Positions 16,958-25,871 of a stretch of 64,000 bases of DNA are shown here, in pieces (within the stretch, counting starts at the first letter, position 1; each line of letters begins with the position of its first letter). The DNA is from Bacteroides mediterraneensis (lineage in GTDB: Bacteria; Bacteroidota; Bacteroidia; Bacteroidales; Bacteroidaceae). Location of the stretch: assembly GCF_900128455.1 (NCBI RefSeq), contig NZ_LT635783.1, forward strand, positions 2,319,935-2,383,934. The letters run 5' to 3'. Under the pieces are notes generated by a model. That model was not told the origin of the DNA. It worked only from the letters and a program-made list of their open reading frames with translations, and made no database searches. The position numbers and the translations under genes are program-made.

Positions 16958-17908
16958 ATGAACAACAGAGTCTGTCACCTTTTCGGTATCCGCTACCCTA
17001 TCATTCAAGGAGGAATGGTGTGGTGCAGTGGCTGGCGACTGGCCTCAGCCGTCAGCAACGCAGGCGGACTGGGGTTACTTGGAGCTGGTTCCATGCATCC
17101 GGAAACCCTGCGCGAACACATCCGCAAGTGCAAGGCAGCTACCGACAAACCGTTCGGTGTCAATGTGCCGCTGATGTATCCTGAGATTGAAACCCTTATG
17201 GACATTATCCAGGAAGAAGAAGTGAAAATCGTGTTTACCTCTGCCGGTAACCCGAAAACATGGACTTCCAAGCTTCAACAGGCAGGCATCAAGGTAGCCC
17301 ATGTAGTATCTTCCAGCCATTTCGCCATGAAATGTGAAGAAGCCGGAGTGGATGCCATTGTAGCCGAAGGATTCGAGGCCGGCGGACACAACGGACGGGA
17401 AGAGACTACCACTTTCTGCCTGATTCCGGCAGTGAAGAAAGTATGCACCGTTCCCCTCATTGCCGCAGGAGGCATCGTGTCGGGGGAAGGTATCCTGGCT
17501 GCGGAAGCCTTGGGCGCAGAAGGTGTACAAATGGGTACCCGCTTCGCCCTGACGGAAGAAAGCTCAGCCCACTTCACCTTCAAGGACCGGTGCCTGCGAC
17601 TGAACGAAGGGGATACCCAACTGACCCTCAAGCAGCTTTCTCCCACCCGTCTGGTCAAGAACGACTTCTACAAGCAGGTGGAAGAAGCCGAACAAAAAGG
17701 GGCTTCTGCCGATGAAATGAGGGCTTTATTAGGCAAAGGCCGGGCTAAGAAAGGTATCTTTGAAGGAGATATCTATGAAGGAGAGCTGGAAATCGGACAA
17801 GCCGCCTCACAGATTCACCAGTTGCAGACGGTAGATGAAGTGATGACGGAACTGATAGAAGATTACCGCAAGGCACTCCGCCAACTGCAGGACAAGCAAG
17901 GCTGGTAA
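16958..17908 (+). CDS. FMN-dependent nitronate monooxygenase / FabK-like oxidoreductase
   Basis: A 316-residue TIM-barrel flavoprotein. Near the N terminus PIIQGGMVWCSGWRLASAVSNAGGLG is the family start; FGVNVP, the phosphate-binding AAGGIVSG, GAEGVQMGTRF and HNGREETTTF follow. The same fold covers nitronate monooxygenase and the FabK enoyl-ACP reductase, which cannot be separated by eye. FabK is a reasonable alternative because Bacteroidetes need an enoyl-ACP reductase, but the genome's fabI is not visible here. Last gene of the rightward run, 5 bp after the TPR protein gene. Confidence 0.85.
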   Translation: MNNRVCHLFGIRYPIIQGGMVWCSGWRLASAVSNAGGLGLLGAGSMHPETLREHIRKCKAATDKPFGVNVPLMYPEIETLMDIIQEEEVKIVFTSAGNPKTWTSKLQQAGIKVAHVVSSSHFAMKCEEAGVDAIVAEGFEAGGHNGREETTTFCLIPAVKKVCTVPLIAAGGIVSGEGILAAEALGAEGVQMGTRFALTEESSAHFTFKDRCLRLNEGDTQLTLKQLSPTRLVKNDFYKQVEEAEQKGASADEMRALLGKGRAKKGIFEGDIYEGELEIGQAASQIHQLQTVDEVMTELIEDYRKALRQLQDKQGW

Positions 17909-18389
17909 GCAGATAGGGCGCTAATAGAAACAAGGCCTACCAAAACAGTCAGCCCCCCGCCTGCAAGCCTCAGTAATAAGAGATCTCCAAGTATTTGAAG
18001 ACGCAGCATATTGTAAACAAATACACCTCAGGAATTTGAAGAGCTGTCAAGAACCTCCGGATTTGAGGACGTATTTACAAAGGAATCCCCTTATTTTTCT
18101 ACTTTCTTTTTTATGAGGGAGAAAGAGAAAAATAAGGGGATTCTTATATTATCTCACTTATGAATCACCGGAGCATTCCTCCGGAGAAACACCTAGGGGT
18201 TGTCCTCACGGTTAATCCCCGTCAGAAAGCCTTATGGAAGAGATGCTGGGAGTTTCTCGCGACTGGTGACCAGAGAGGATACCCTCGCCACAAACTTTAG
18301 GAGACGTTGAAGGGTCATCCCCACCGTTGCACAACCATTCGGCTCTCCTTGAAGCAGAGATTTCAGTCTCACCAGAATAATTTCACTTC
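17909..18389. other. 481-bp intergenic region between convergent genes
   Basis: No convincing gene. It holds three related 11-mers, ATTTGAAGACG (17993), ATTTGAAGAGC (18034) and ATTTGAGGACG (18061), each preceded by a CTC/CCTC-type stretch. GTATTTG at 17991 can pair with CAAATAC at 18018. The large hairpin at 18083-18143 follows. The remaining 245 bp have ordinary composition and a 46-codon open frame (18160-18300) with no ribosome-binding or family signal. A non-coding RNA is possible, but I do not recognise one. Confidence 0.6.
18083..18143. terminator. Very long hairpin between convergent genes
   Basis: An 18-bp perfect inverted repeat (18083-18100 with 18126-18143) continues inward as CTTTCT/AGAAAG (18102-18107 with 18120-18125) with a single bulged A at 18101. 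This gives 24 pairs around a 12-nt loop. It may terminate both neighbours, but it lies 175 bp from one and 247 bp from the other and lacks a clean T-tract, so a mobile miniature repeat is an alternative. Confidence 0.65.
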
Positions 18390-19841
18390 CTACTTATTCC
18401 GCTTCAGAAACAACGAATTGGTAATGGTAGACGGAAGTTCCTCCTGATAGTGCGTCACCATGATCAAGGTCTTGTCCTTCCGGCCACAGAAAGCCTCGAT
18501 GACATCCTTCACCAACCGGCGGTTACGCATATCCAAACCGTGCAAAGGCTCGTCCAGAATCAGCAGTTCTGGGTCTTTGACAAACGCACGAGCCAACAGC
18601 ACCATACGCTGTTCCCCACTGGAGAGCTGGAGGAAACTGCGGTCTTTCAAGTCGGCAATACCAAAGATGTCCATCCACCACACGCACGTCTCCACATCCT
18701 TTGCCTGTGTCTTACGATACAAACCGATGGAATCGTGCAAACCACTGGCCACGATGTCAATGGCCGGAAGGTTCTTCAAATAAGCACGGTGCATTTCCGG
18801 ACTCACATAACCGATGTGCTTCTTGATTTCCCAAATACTCTCACCACTTCCCCGTTTGCGTCCAAACAACGCAATGTCGCATGCATAACTCTGCGGATTA
18901 TCGGCACAAATCAAGCTCAGCAACGTAGACTTTCCGGCCCCGTTCTCTCCGCTGAGCGCCCATTTCTCTCCGCACTTCACCGTCCAGTCGAGGTCTTTCA
19001 GGATGACCCGTTCCCCATATCGGATGCTTACCTTATTCAAGTCTACGATATGCTCCGTATGATACAGGTTCTCGGCATACGGCAAATCCAATATCCGCTG
19101 CCGCTTCTCATCAGACAACACATGTGCCGGAGCCGGTTCCCGGTGAGCCAGGTATTCCTGTAACGTGATTTTCGGTCCACAGTGACAGTCTTCCACCGGT
19201 ATCACGTGCGTAATGAACGCCGGGATATCGTCCGTCTTCGACAAAACCAGAATCACTTGCAGATTCGTCATCTCGGTCAGCTTGCCCAGCAACGTATGTA
19301 ACAGTCCGCGTGTCCGGGCATCCAGACCGATGAAAGGATTGTCCATAATCAACACCCGCGGACCGCTCAGCAACGTCTTGGTCAGCTGGAACTTGCGGAG
19401 TTCTCCACTGGAAAGCAGGATAATGTGCTTGCTGAGCATCTCCTCTATGCCAAACAAGCCATAGAGTGTCTTCCGGAGCTGCTCGTCCTTGCACTCCGGC
19501 AGCAAATCGGCCACGATGGGCGTATCGTCCAAGTCGTGCGAGTTCCATCGCTGCTGGTAATAATAATTCCCGTCGGCATCCCCATACGAATCGCGGAAAG
19601 TGATGTATTTGATGTTGTCACAAGCCATTTTGGATTCTGAAGGAGAGAAATCATACTTCACCTCGTTCATCAGCAACGGATAACGGCCCGTGATAGTATC
19701 CACCAACAGGCTCTTTCCCGCCCCGTTCGGTCCCACAATAGCCACATGCTCTCCCGCAGCAATCTGCAGGTTGATAGGTTCCCTCATCCGATAGAGCGGA
19801 TGACGTGTTACCCCGTTCTCAATTGTAATTACATTCTGCAT
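18390..19841 (-). CDS. ModF-like soluble ABC protein with two ATPase domains
   Basis: A 483-residue protein with two ABC ATPase domains and no membrane segment. Walker A GPNGAGKSLL is near residue 36 and GENGAGKSTLL near residue 310; LSSGELRKF and LSSGEQRMVLLA are the signatures, with Walker B LIMDNPFIGLD and LILDEPLHGLD. This is the architecture of E. coli ModF (PhrA), about 490 residues, whose function is unclear. No molybdate genes are nearby. The start is the ATG at 19841; the frame runs on to 19991 across the end of the pullulanase gene without support. It lies 41 bp after that gene and probably shares its transcript. Confidence 0.85.
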   Translation of the reverse strand: MQNVITIENGVTRHPLYRMREPINLQIAAGEHVAIVGPNGAGKSLLVDTITGRYPLLMNEVKYDFSPSESKMACDNIKYITFRDSYGDADGNYYYQQRWNSHDLDDTPIVADLLPECKDEQLRKTLYGLFGIEEMLSKHIILLSSGELRKFQLTKTLLSGPRVLIMDNPFIGLDARTRGLLHTLLGKLTEMTNLQVILVLSKTDDIPAFITHVIPVEDCHCGPKITLQEYLAHREPAPAHVLSDEKRQRILDLPYAENLYHTEHIVDLNKVSIRYGERVILKDLDWTVKCGEKWALSGENGAGKSTLLSLICADNPQSYACDIALFGRKRGSGESIWEIKKHIGYVSPEMHRAYLKNLPAIDIVASGLHDSIGLYRKTQAKDVETCVWWMDIFGIADLKDRSFLQLSSGEQRMVLLARAFVKDPELLILDEPLHGLDMRNRRLVKDVIEAFCGRKDKTLIMVTHYQEELPSTITNSLFLKRNK

Positions 19842-19882
19842 TGTCTTTTTTAGTTTTATAATTGCTTCTATGTCGTTGTTTC

Positions 19883-21952
19883 TTACTGATGCACAATCAT
19901 GGCCGTGCGGGGAGCCACCGTGAGCACATTGCCCGTCAGCGTACCCAGTCCCAGCACATTGTCCACGCGCCCGTCGCGGCAAGCTATCCAATAACGTCCT
20001 TCGGGCACATTAATCTGCACCGGTTCCGTACGTGCGTTGAGCACCACCACCGTATTCAGCCACGAATCACCCGCCGGACTTCCCTTGATACGGAAAGCCA
20101 CCACATTGCTGGCTGGTGTCGGCAAGAACTCCAGGTGCTTGGCAATCAGCGAAGCATCACCCATACGGAACGAAGGATGCGCCTTGCGCATGGCAATCAG
20201 TCCGCGCACGTAATCAAAGAAATCATGATGTGAAGTCTTTCTCCGCCAGTCGATGGCATTGACGGCATCCGGGCTCTTGTAAGAATTGGCTACGCCCTGC
20301 TTGCCGCGCAGAATCTCATCCCCCGCATACCAGAACGGAATGCCCTGCGACGTGAATACTGCCGTAGCCGCCAGCTTGGCCAGTGCATTCATCTCCTGCT
20401 CCGAAAGTCCCGGCAAGGTCGTCTTCAACCGGTCGGCCAGACAAAGATCATCGTGACAGCTCACGTAACTGATGAGCTGGTCGGGCTGCGCAGCCCAGAA
20501 ATGAAGTTCCTTCTCCGCCTTCGCCGTAGCCAGTGAATCTTCCATCAGACTGTCCGTCGGGGCCGGAGGCTGCACAGACGCAGTCGCATGCTTCTCCACC
20601 AGTTGCGGATGAGAAATTCCCCCTGCCAGTCCGAATTTCACGCCCGCCGCATGCCCCATACGACCGATAACGAACGCCCCTTTGGCATTATCGTCCCATG
20701 GACCACGCAACGCATCGCGCATCTCGTCACAAAACATGCCGATGTGCGGAAGCCGCTGCGCATTCTTCTTCATGGCCAGCAGACTGTCCGGCAACTGCGG
20801 ACGACCGGCCGCCCAACCTTCTCCATAAATATAAATTGTAGGATCAATCCGGTCGAGCGCCTGGCGGATTTCGTTCATTGTTTCGATATCATGAATCCCC
20901 ATCAGGTCGAAGCGGAAACCGTCGATATGATATTCCTTAGCCCAATAGCAGACCGACTCAATCATGAAACGCCTCATCATCGGACGCTCGCTGGCCGTCT
21001 CATTGCCGCAACCCGAAGCATTGGCCCATTTTCCATTGGCATCCGTGCGGTAGAAATACCCCGGCACCGTACGCTCAAAGTTACTACCCTTCGTAATCGC
21101 GGTATGGTTGTACACCACGTCCATCACCACCCGGATACCCGCCCGATGGAGGGCCATCACCATCTGCTTGAATTCCCGGATACGCACGTCCGGTTTGTAA
21201 GGGTCGGTGGCATACGAACCTTCCGGCACGTTATAGTTTTTCGGATCATAACCCCAGTTGTACTGCGGCTTGTCGAGCTTCGTCTCGTCCACCGACGAGA
21301 AGTCGAACGACGGCAACAGCTGTACGTGAGTCACCCCCAGTTCCTTCAGATGGTCGAGCCCCGTTTTCTCCCCCAGATAAGTCTTTGTACCCTCTTCCGT
21401 GAGTGCCAAAAACTTCCCCCGGTTATGAATACCCGCCACCGTATCGATGGAGAAATCCCGATGGTGCAATTCATAAATGATGATATCCGAAAAACGCTTC
21501 AACGGCGGACGCTTGTCTTCATTCCACCCCTTCGGGTTCGTCGCACCCCAGTCGATGATGGCTGCCCGGTCGCCGTTCACCCCCACCGCCTTGGCCAGAA
21601 GTCCGGGAGTATCTCCCTGCCATACGTCGTCAATCTTCACGTTGAAGGTATAGAACTTCCCTTTCAGGTCTTCGTCCACCCGGGCCTGCCACATCCCGTA
21701 GGATGCCGGCTCCATCTTCACCATCCGGTAGGCCGAGCCTCCCTGCCCTTTCTCATAGAGCAGCACCCGCACCTCCTGTGCCGTAGGGGCCCAGAGCGAA
21801 AACTTCGTGACGGAAGGGGCATACACCATTTCCTCCCATTCACCGTTGTACACCGGATATTTGTCAAACGTCGTCTGTGCATCCTGGTGCGAGGATGTAC
21901 ATCCCGCTGCCACTGTCATCATTGACATTACGACAAGATGCTTCAGTTTCAT
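19883..21952 (-). CDS. pulA: Type I pullulanase lipoprotein, GH13
   Basis: Secreted debranching enzyme cutting alpha-1,6 bonds in pullulan, glycogen and amylopectin. The start at 21952 gives 689 residues and a lipoprotein signal (TVAAGC, Cys18), so it is membrane-anchored. An N-terminal CBM48-like beta domain (about 45-130) precedes the GH13 barrel. The YNWGYDP signature of type I pullulanase is near residue 235; the catalytic Asp is in DGFRFDLMG, the acid/base Glu in YIYGEGW, and the third acid in SCHDDLCLADRL. A C-terminal beta domain ends the protein. It sits 11 bp after ruvC and away from any starch utilisation locus. Confidence 0.94.
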   Translation of the reverse strand: MKLKHLVVMSMMTVAAGCTSSHQDAQTTFDKYPVYNGEWEEMVYAPSVTKFSLWAPTAQEVRVLLYEKGQGGSAYRMVKMEPASYGMWQARVDEDLKGKFYTFNVKIDDVWQGDTPGLLAKAVGVNGDRAAIIDWGATNPKGWNEDKRPPLKRFSDIIIYELHHRDFSIDTVAGIHNRGKFLALTEEGTKTYLGEKTGLDHLKELGVTHVQLLPSFDFSSVDETKLDKPQYNWGYDPKNYNVPEGSYATDPYKPDVRIREFKQMVMALHRAGIRVVMDVVYNHTAITKGSNFERTVPGYFYRTDANGKWANASGCGNETASERPMMRRFMIESVCYWAKEYHIDGFRFDLMGIHDIETMNEIRQALDRIDPTIYIYGEGWAAGRPQLPDSLLAMKKNAQRLPHIGMFCDEMRDALRGPWDDNAKGAFVIGRMGHAAGVKFGLAGGISHPQLVEKHATASVQPPAPTDSLMEDSLATAKAEKELHFWAAQPDQLISYVSCHDDLCLADRLKTTLPGLSEQEMNALAKLAATAVFTSQGIPFWYAGDEILRGKQGVANSYKSPDAVNAIDWRRKTSHHDFFDYVRGLIAMRKAHPSFRMGDASLIAKHLEFLPTPASNVVAFRIKGSPAGDSWLNTVVVLNARTEPVQINVPEGRYWIACRDGRVDNVLGLGTLTGNVLTVAPRTAMIVHQ

Positions 21953-21963
21953 ACTTCTTTCTC

Positions 21964-22533
21964 CTATTTTTTTATGCGTTCCGGATTCTTGGCAATAAAA
22001 TCCTTCCAACTGGAATACGTTTTCGGCATTTCCGGACGTCCCATCTGCAAATAATGACAGTAGGCCGCTCCCAACGCATCGGTAGCATCCATGAAAGGTC
22101 CCATCTCCGAATCGGGAATGTGCAACATCCGTTTCAACATGTCGGCCACCTGCTCCTTGCTGGCCTGCCCGTTGCCGGTGATGGCCATCTTGATTTTCAA
22201 CGGCGCATACTCCGTCACCGGAATGTCGCGCATCAGAGCCGCCACGATGGCCACCCCCTGCGCCCGTCCCAGTTTCAGCATGGACTGTACGTTCTTTCCG
22301 AAAAACGGCGCCTCGATGGCCAGTTCATCGGGCAGGTACGAGGAAATGATGCCCTGCACCCGCTCGTAGATGTGCTTCAGTTTCAGGTAAGGGTCACCGC
22401 ATTTGCGCAAGTCGATTACCCCCAAGGTCATCACCTGCGGTTTCACCCCCGTCACCTTCAGCACCCCGTAGCCCATGATGTTCGTACCCGGGTCGATGCC
22501 GAGAATAATCTTTTCCTTGACCGGCTGAATCAC
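21964..22533 (-). CDS. ruvC: Holliday junction resolvase RuvC
   Basis: Dimeric endonuclease that cuts Holliday junctions in recombination, working with RuvAB. The 189 residues carry the acidic active site: Asp in [14 protein letters not shown] near residue 13, Glu in [11 protein letters not shown] near 70, and the pair in [14 protein letters not shown] near 145-150. A short charged tail follows. It overlaps the DUF4286 gene by 4 bp (ATGA-type coupling) and is followed after 11 bp by pulA. ruvA and ruvB are not in the window. Confidence 0.97.
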   Translation of the reverse strand: MIQPVKEKIILGIDPGTNIMGYGVLKVTGVKPQVMTLGVIDLRKCGDPYLKLKHIYERVQGIISSYLPDELAIEAPFFGKNVQSMLKLGRAQGVAIVAALMRDIPVTEYAPLKIKMAITGNGQASKEQVADMLKRMLHIPDSEMGPFMDATDALGAAYCHYLQMGRPEMPKTYSSWKDFIAKNPERIKK

Positions 22534-22835
22534 TTTATCACCTCCATCAATGTAGGGAATCCGATGACCTTATCCTTGAACACCTTCATCATCTCGGTAT
22601 TCAGTGCCGCTCCCTGTTTCACATGCCAGTGGTGCAGCGTAGCAGTATCTTCCACCTCCCACTGCAGCGAGAAACATTCACTGTCCTGCTCCTTATGGCT
22701 CAGAATGCGCAAGATACGGGGATTCTTCAGCTCGCCCGACTTCTCCACTTCCGGAATATAACATTCATTCAACCAGATGATAAAATTGCGGGCATCGCCC
22801 ATCTCCACATGAAATGTAGTATTGTAAATCAGCAT
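22530..22835 (-). CDS. DUF4286 family protein
   Basis: A 101-residue soluble protein beginning [22 protein letters not shown], with two strand-helix halves and a central [15 protein letters not shown] stretch. It has the size and pattern of a dimeric ferredoxin-like (ABM/antibiotic-biosynthesis-monooxygenase-like) fold, but no catalytic residues can be assigned. It is commonly found just before ruvC in Bacteroidetes, and here the two genes overlap by 4 bp. Function unknown. Confidence 0.87.
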   Translation of the reverse strand: MLIYNTTFHVEMGDARNFIIWLNECYIPEVEKSGELKNPRILRILSHKEQDSECFSLQWEVEDTATLHHWHVKQGAALNTEMMKVFKDKVIGFPTLMEVIK

Positions 22836-22860
22836 ATCTCTTTCTATTTTAAATAATTGA

Positions 22861-22868
22861 CAAAGTTA
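22861..22868 (-). promoter_or_regulatory. Probable promoter of the DUF4286-ruvC-pulA-modF-like run
   Basis: On the minus strand TAACTTTG matches TAnnTTTG, 26 bp before the DUF4286 start. A weak hairpin just upstream (22878-22900) may end nhaC. Confidence 0.45.
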
Positions 22869-22895
22869 TAAAATCTCCCTGAAAAAGCCTCCAAT

Positions 22896-24200
22896 TCAGG
22901 AATATCTGCGAGGATAACGGAACAGGATACTCAGCAAAGCCACCGCCCCCAGGGCCATCGGATAATACAGATACCCGATGATGTTGATGGGCGACAAGCC
23001 GGAAAGCTCCGCGGCAATCAACAGCTGCGCCCCGTAAGGAATGATGCCCTGTATCACACACGAGAACGTATCCAGAATACTGGCACTCTTCCGTTTGTCC
23101 ACCCGGAACTGCTCAGCAATATCGTTGGCCAAGGGACCTACGGTAATGATGGCAATCGTATTGTTGGCTGTACACACATTGGCCAGACTCACCAGGGCCG
23201 CAATGCTCAGTTCAGCCCCCCGCTTGCCCCTCACATGCTTGGTGAGCCGGTGCAGCACATAATCCACTCCTCCGTTGAAACGAATCAGTTCCAGCATGCC
23301 TCCCGCCATCAGGGTCACGATAATCAGTTCGCCCATGCCCGTCATGCCTTTTCCCATGGCCCCGAACCAGCCGAACACATCGAAGGCACCGTAAGCCATA
23401 CCTACAATGCCCGTGGCCACCAGCCCCAACAGCAAGACCAGCAACACATTCATGCCGACCACTGCCGTACCGAGCACAATCAGGTAAGGAATCACCTTTA
23501 CCCATTCCACATGAGGAATATCCTGTACCACCTCAATATGACTACCGTAAATAATATAGTAGATAAAGACAAGCAAGGCTGCCGGAAAAGCAATCAGCGA
23601 ATTCACCCGGAACTTGTCGCGCATCACACAACCCTGCGTACGGGTCGCTGCAATCGTGGTATCGGATATAAAGGAAAGGTTGTCGCCAAAGAAGGCACCA
23701 CCCACCACCACAGCCGTCATGAACACCACGCTGACATCCGTCTTGGCCGCTATACCTGCCGCCACCGGCACCAGTGCCACGATGGTTCCTACCGACGTAC
23801 CGATAGAGAGGGAAATAAAACACGCGGCCAGGAAGATGCCTGCCAACAGCAAGTTGTCCGGAAGCAGGCGCAAGGTCAGATTCACCGTGGCGTCAATCGC
23901 TCCCATGGCTTGGGCCGACTGGGCAAAAGCTCCCGCCAGAATGAAAATCCAAATCATCAGCATGATGTTCTTGTTGGCTGCCCCCGTGGAATACTGAATC
24001 AGCCGGTCGTTCAAGCTCAATCCCTTCGTGGTGGCCACGGCATAAATGGACGATACCATGAAAGCCACAGTGATAGGAATCTTGTAAAAATCGTTGATAA
24101 TCAGGGAGGTCACCAGATACAGGCATAAAAACACCACCAGCGGACTCAAGGCCCACGCATTGGGTTTGTTCACAATGGGAGTCAGTTTCTGAAAATTCAT
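22896..24200 (-). CDS. Na+/H+ antiporter, NhaC family (first copy)
   Basis: A 434-residue inner-membrane protein with about eleven hydrophobic segments. The motif GGAFFGDNLSFISDTTIAAT is the ion-binding signature of NhaC-type antiporters, and SIGTSVGTIVALVPVAAGIA precedes it. It probably expels Na+ against a proton gradient; some members instead exchange organic acids. Monocistronic by its own promoter. A second family member, only distantly similar, lies at 62064-63518. Substrate is inferred from family. Confidence 0.88.
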   Translation of the reverse strand: MNFQKLTPIVNKPNAWALSPLVVFLCLYLVTSLIINDFYKIPITVAFMVSSIYAVATTKGLSLNDRLIQYSTGAANKNIMLMIWIFILAGAFAQSAQAMGAIDATVNLTLRLLPDNLLLAGIFLAACFISLSIGTSVGTIVALVPVAAGIAAKTDVSVVFMTAVVVGGAFFGDNLSFISDTTIAATRTQGCVMRDKFRVNSLIAFPAALLVFIYYIIYGSHIEVVQDIPHVEWVKVIPYLIVLGTAVVGMNVLLVLLLGLVATGIVGMAYGAFDVFGWFGAMGKGMTGMGELIIVTLMAGGMLELIRFNGGVDYVLHRLTKHVRGKRGAELSIAALVSLANVCTANNTIAIITVGPLANDIAEQFRVDKRKSASILDTFSCVIQGIIPYGAQLLIAAELSGLSPINIIGYLYYPMALGAVALLSILFRYPRRYS

Positions 24201-24232
24201 TCGTTCTTTCGCTACTAATTTTTAATTGACGA

Positions 24233-24240
24233 CAAAGGTA
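24233..24240 (-). promoter_or_regulatory. Probable nhaC promoter, -7 element
   Basis: Minus-strand TACCTTTG, 32 bp before the antiporter start. No clear -33 element. Confidence 0.42.
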
Positions 24241-24384
24241 CGCATTTTTCATTACTTTCCCGCCGGCAGAATCACCATTCTGAAAACATTTCCGCCAAAC
24301 ACTCTCTCATCCGCTTTGTTTTCAACCTGTTTTCTACCCTAAAAGGTAAAAAAACAGAAGAAAGAGGAAATTTCCGACCCATAT

Positions 24385-24415
24385 TTTGGCCATATAAGAA
24401 TATTGCCTATATTTG
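24385..24415 (+). promoter_or_regulatory. Bacteroidetes-type promoter
   Basis: TTTG (24385-24388), 19 bases, then TATATTTG (24408-24415) is a full match to the TTTG-N19-TAnnTTTG pattern. It predicts a leader of about 20 nt for the next gene. Confidence 0.75.
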
Positions 24416-24437
24416 CGAAGTCATCAAAAGAAAATGT

Positions 24438-24860
24438 ATGAAACGGACCCTGTTTAAAATAATGCTGTTGCTTGCCGTCATCTTTATGAGAATAGAGACG
24501 ACAACCGCCGCTTCATGCCGTCATACAACCCATGATGTCAATACCTCTACCGCGATATCTGCCTCTACCGATGCTGACAAAGCGTATAATTTTATTCATG
24601 CCACTTTAGACAAGACCCATAATTTGTTCAGTACCCTTACCACCCATGACCATTCACTGGCCAAGGAACTGGAAGAACGCATCCAGCGCAACGATGAACA
24701 AAACATCAATTTTTCTCTTCGTCTATTGTTATTCTATCATTCCCTACGAGAGGTAGGATTGCTGAAGGACAAGGAGTGCCTTTATCCTTCAACTCTTATT
24801 CATTGTGTGATTCCCTCATGCGAATACTATGTATTTGCCATGAGAAAGATTCTAATTTAG
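24438..24860 (+). CDS. Small exported protein of unknown function
   Basis: A 140-residue protein with an N-terminal signal sequence (KIMLLLAVIFMRIETTTAA, cleavage near residue 25). The mature part is rich in Thr, His and Asn, predicted mostly helical (HATLDKTHNLFSTLTTHDHS), and contains three Cys (one in CRHTTHD, then KDKECLYPST and IPSCEYYVF). I do not recognise a family. It has its own strong promoter and precedes exbB by 146 bp, so it may be linked with the Ton system or simply adjacent. Confidence 0.6.
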   Translation: MKRTLFKIMLLLAVIFMRIETTTAASCRHTTHDVNTSTAISASTDADKAYNFIHATLDKTHNLFSTLTTHDHSLAKELEERIQRNDEQNINFSLRLLLFYHSLREVGLLKDKECLYPSTLIHCVIPSCEYYVFAMRKILI

Positions 24861-24921
24861 CCGTTTTATAAGGTTAGTTGTTTTTCACTGCTCCGGCGCG
24901 GCACGTGTCGGAGTAGAATCA

Positions 24922-24956
24922 GTTCTTGCTTCACATATTTGACGCAAGCAAGAAAC
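24922..24956 (+). terminator. Possible hairpin between the small exported gene and exbB
   Basis: GTTCTTGCTT (24922-24931) pairs with AAGCAAGAAAC (24946-24956) with one bulge; TTATTGCC follows rather than a clean T-run. It could be a weak terminator or an exbB leader element. Confidence 0.4.
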
Positions 24957-25006
24957 TTATTGCCTCTATTTTTCTTAAAACAAAACTTTATAAAACGCTT
25001 AAAATC

Positions 25007-25813
25007 ATGAAAACAAATAATTCTACACATTCTTTCAAAGGAATAGAAGCTGCTGGCTTCATCATCATCGCATGTTTCATTGCAGCCATCTGCATCTATC
25101 ATTTCGTATTTGGCAATCCGTCCAACTTTATGAATAACGACCCAGCCAACCATCCGCTTCCGGGCAACATGTTGGGTACCATTTATAAAGGAGGAATCAT
25201 CGTACCCGTCATCCAGACGCTCTTGCTGACCGTGCTCACACTGAGCGTAGAACGCTATTTCACTCTCCGGGCTTCGTTCGGGAGAAACAAATTGTCCAAG
25301 TTTGTGGCACAAATCAAGCAAGCTCTCAACGAAGGGGATATGCAAAAAGCCCAAGAATTATGTGACAAACAACGGGGCTCGGTAGCCAACGTGGTACGTT
25401 CCACCCTCAAAAAATACCAGGAAATGGAACAGGACAACGGACTGACCAAGGAACAGAAGATTCTGGCCATTCAGAAAGAGCTGGAAGAAGCAACGGCCCT
25501 CGAATTGCCCATGATGCAACAGAACCTGCCCATCATTGCCACTATCACCACATTGGGAACGCTGATGGGATTGCTTGGAACGGTTATCGGTATGATCCGC
25601 TCGTTCGCTGCACTTTCTGCCGGAGGTGGTACAGACTCCGTCGCCTTGTCCACAGGTATTTCGGAAGCCTTGATCAACACGGCTTTCGGTATCTTGACCG
25701 GAGCACTGGCTGTCATCTCTTACAACTATTATACCAATAAGATTGACAAGCTGACCTACAGCCTCGATGAAGTAGGATTTTCCATTGTACAGACTTTCGC
25801 GGCTACTCACTGA
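25007..25813 (+). CDS. exbB: ExbB/TolQ-type proton channel
   Basis: Stator subunit of a TonB energising complex in the inner membrane. The start is the ATG at 25007 (268 residues); the frame continues to 24926 without support. TM1 is at residues 13-38, and the two conserved segments are PIIATITTLGTLMGLLGTVIGM and ALINTAFGILTGALAVISY, which carry the channel Thr positions of ExbB/TolQ. Next are two exbD genes and tonB, so a complete Ton motor is encoded in order. Confidence 0.92.
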   Translation: MKTNNSTHSFKGIEAAGFIIIACFIAAICIYHFVFGNPSNFMNNDPANHPLPGNMLGTIYKGGIIVPVIQTLLLTVLTLSVERYFTLRASFGRNKLSKFVAQIKQALNEGDMQKAQELCDKQRGSVANVVRSTLKKYQEMEQDNGLTKEQKILAIQKELEEATALELPMMQQNLPIIATITTLGTLMGLLGTVIGMIRSFAALSAGGGTDSVALSTGISEALINTAFGILTGALAVISYNYYTNKIDKLTYSLDEVGFSIVQTFAATH

Positions 25814-25871
25814 TTCCGCCGGAATCCCCTCGTGTACACAATAACAGAGGTTTAACGAAAGATTGTTTATT

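Noticed and set aside
18160..18300. 46-residue plus-strand open frame
   Set aside because: No ribosome-binding site, promoter or recognisable family; it lies beyond a large hairpin in an otherwise gene-free gap.
19842..19991. N-terminal extension of the ModF-like protein to 19991
   Set aside because: It overlaps the pullulanase coding end and reads as an out-of-frame shadow; homologous proteins begin near the ATG at 19841.
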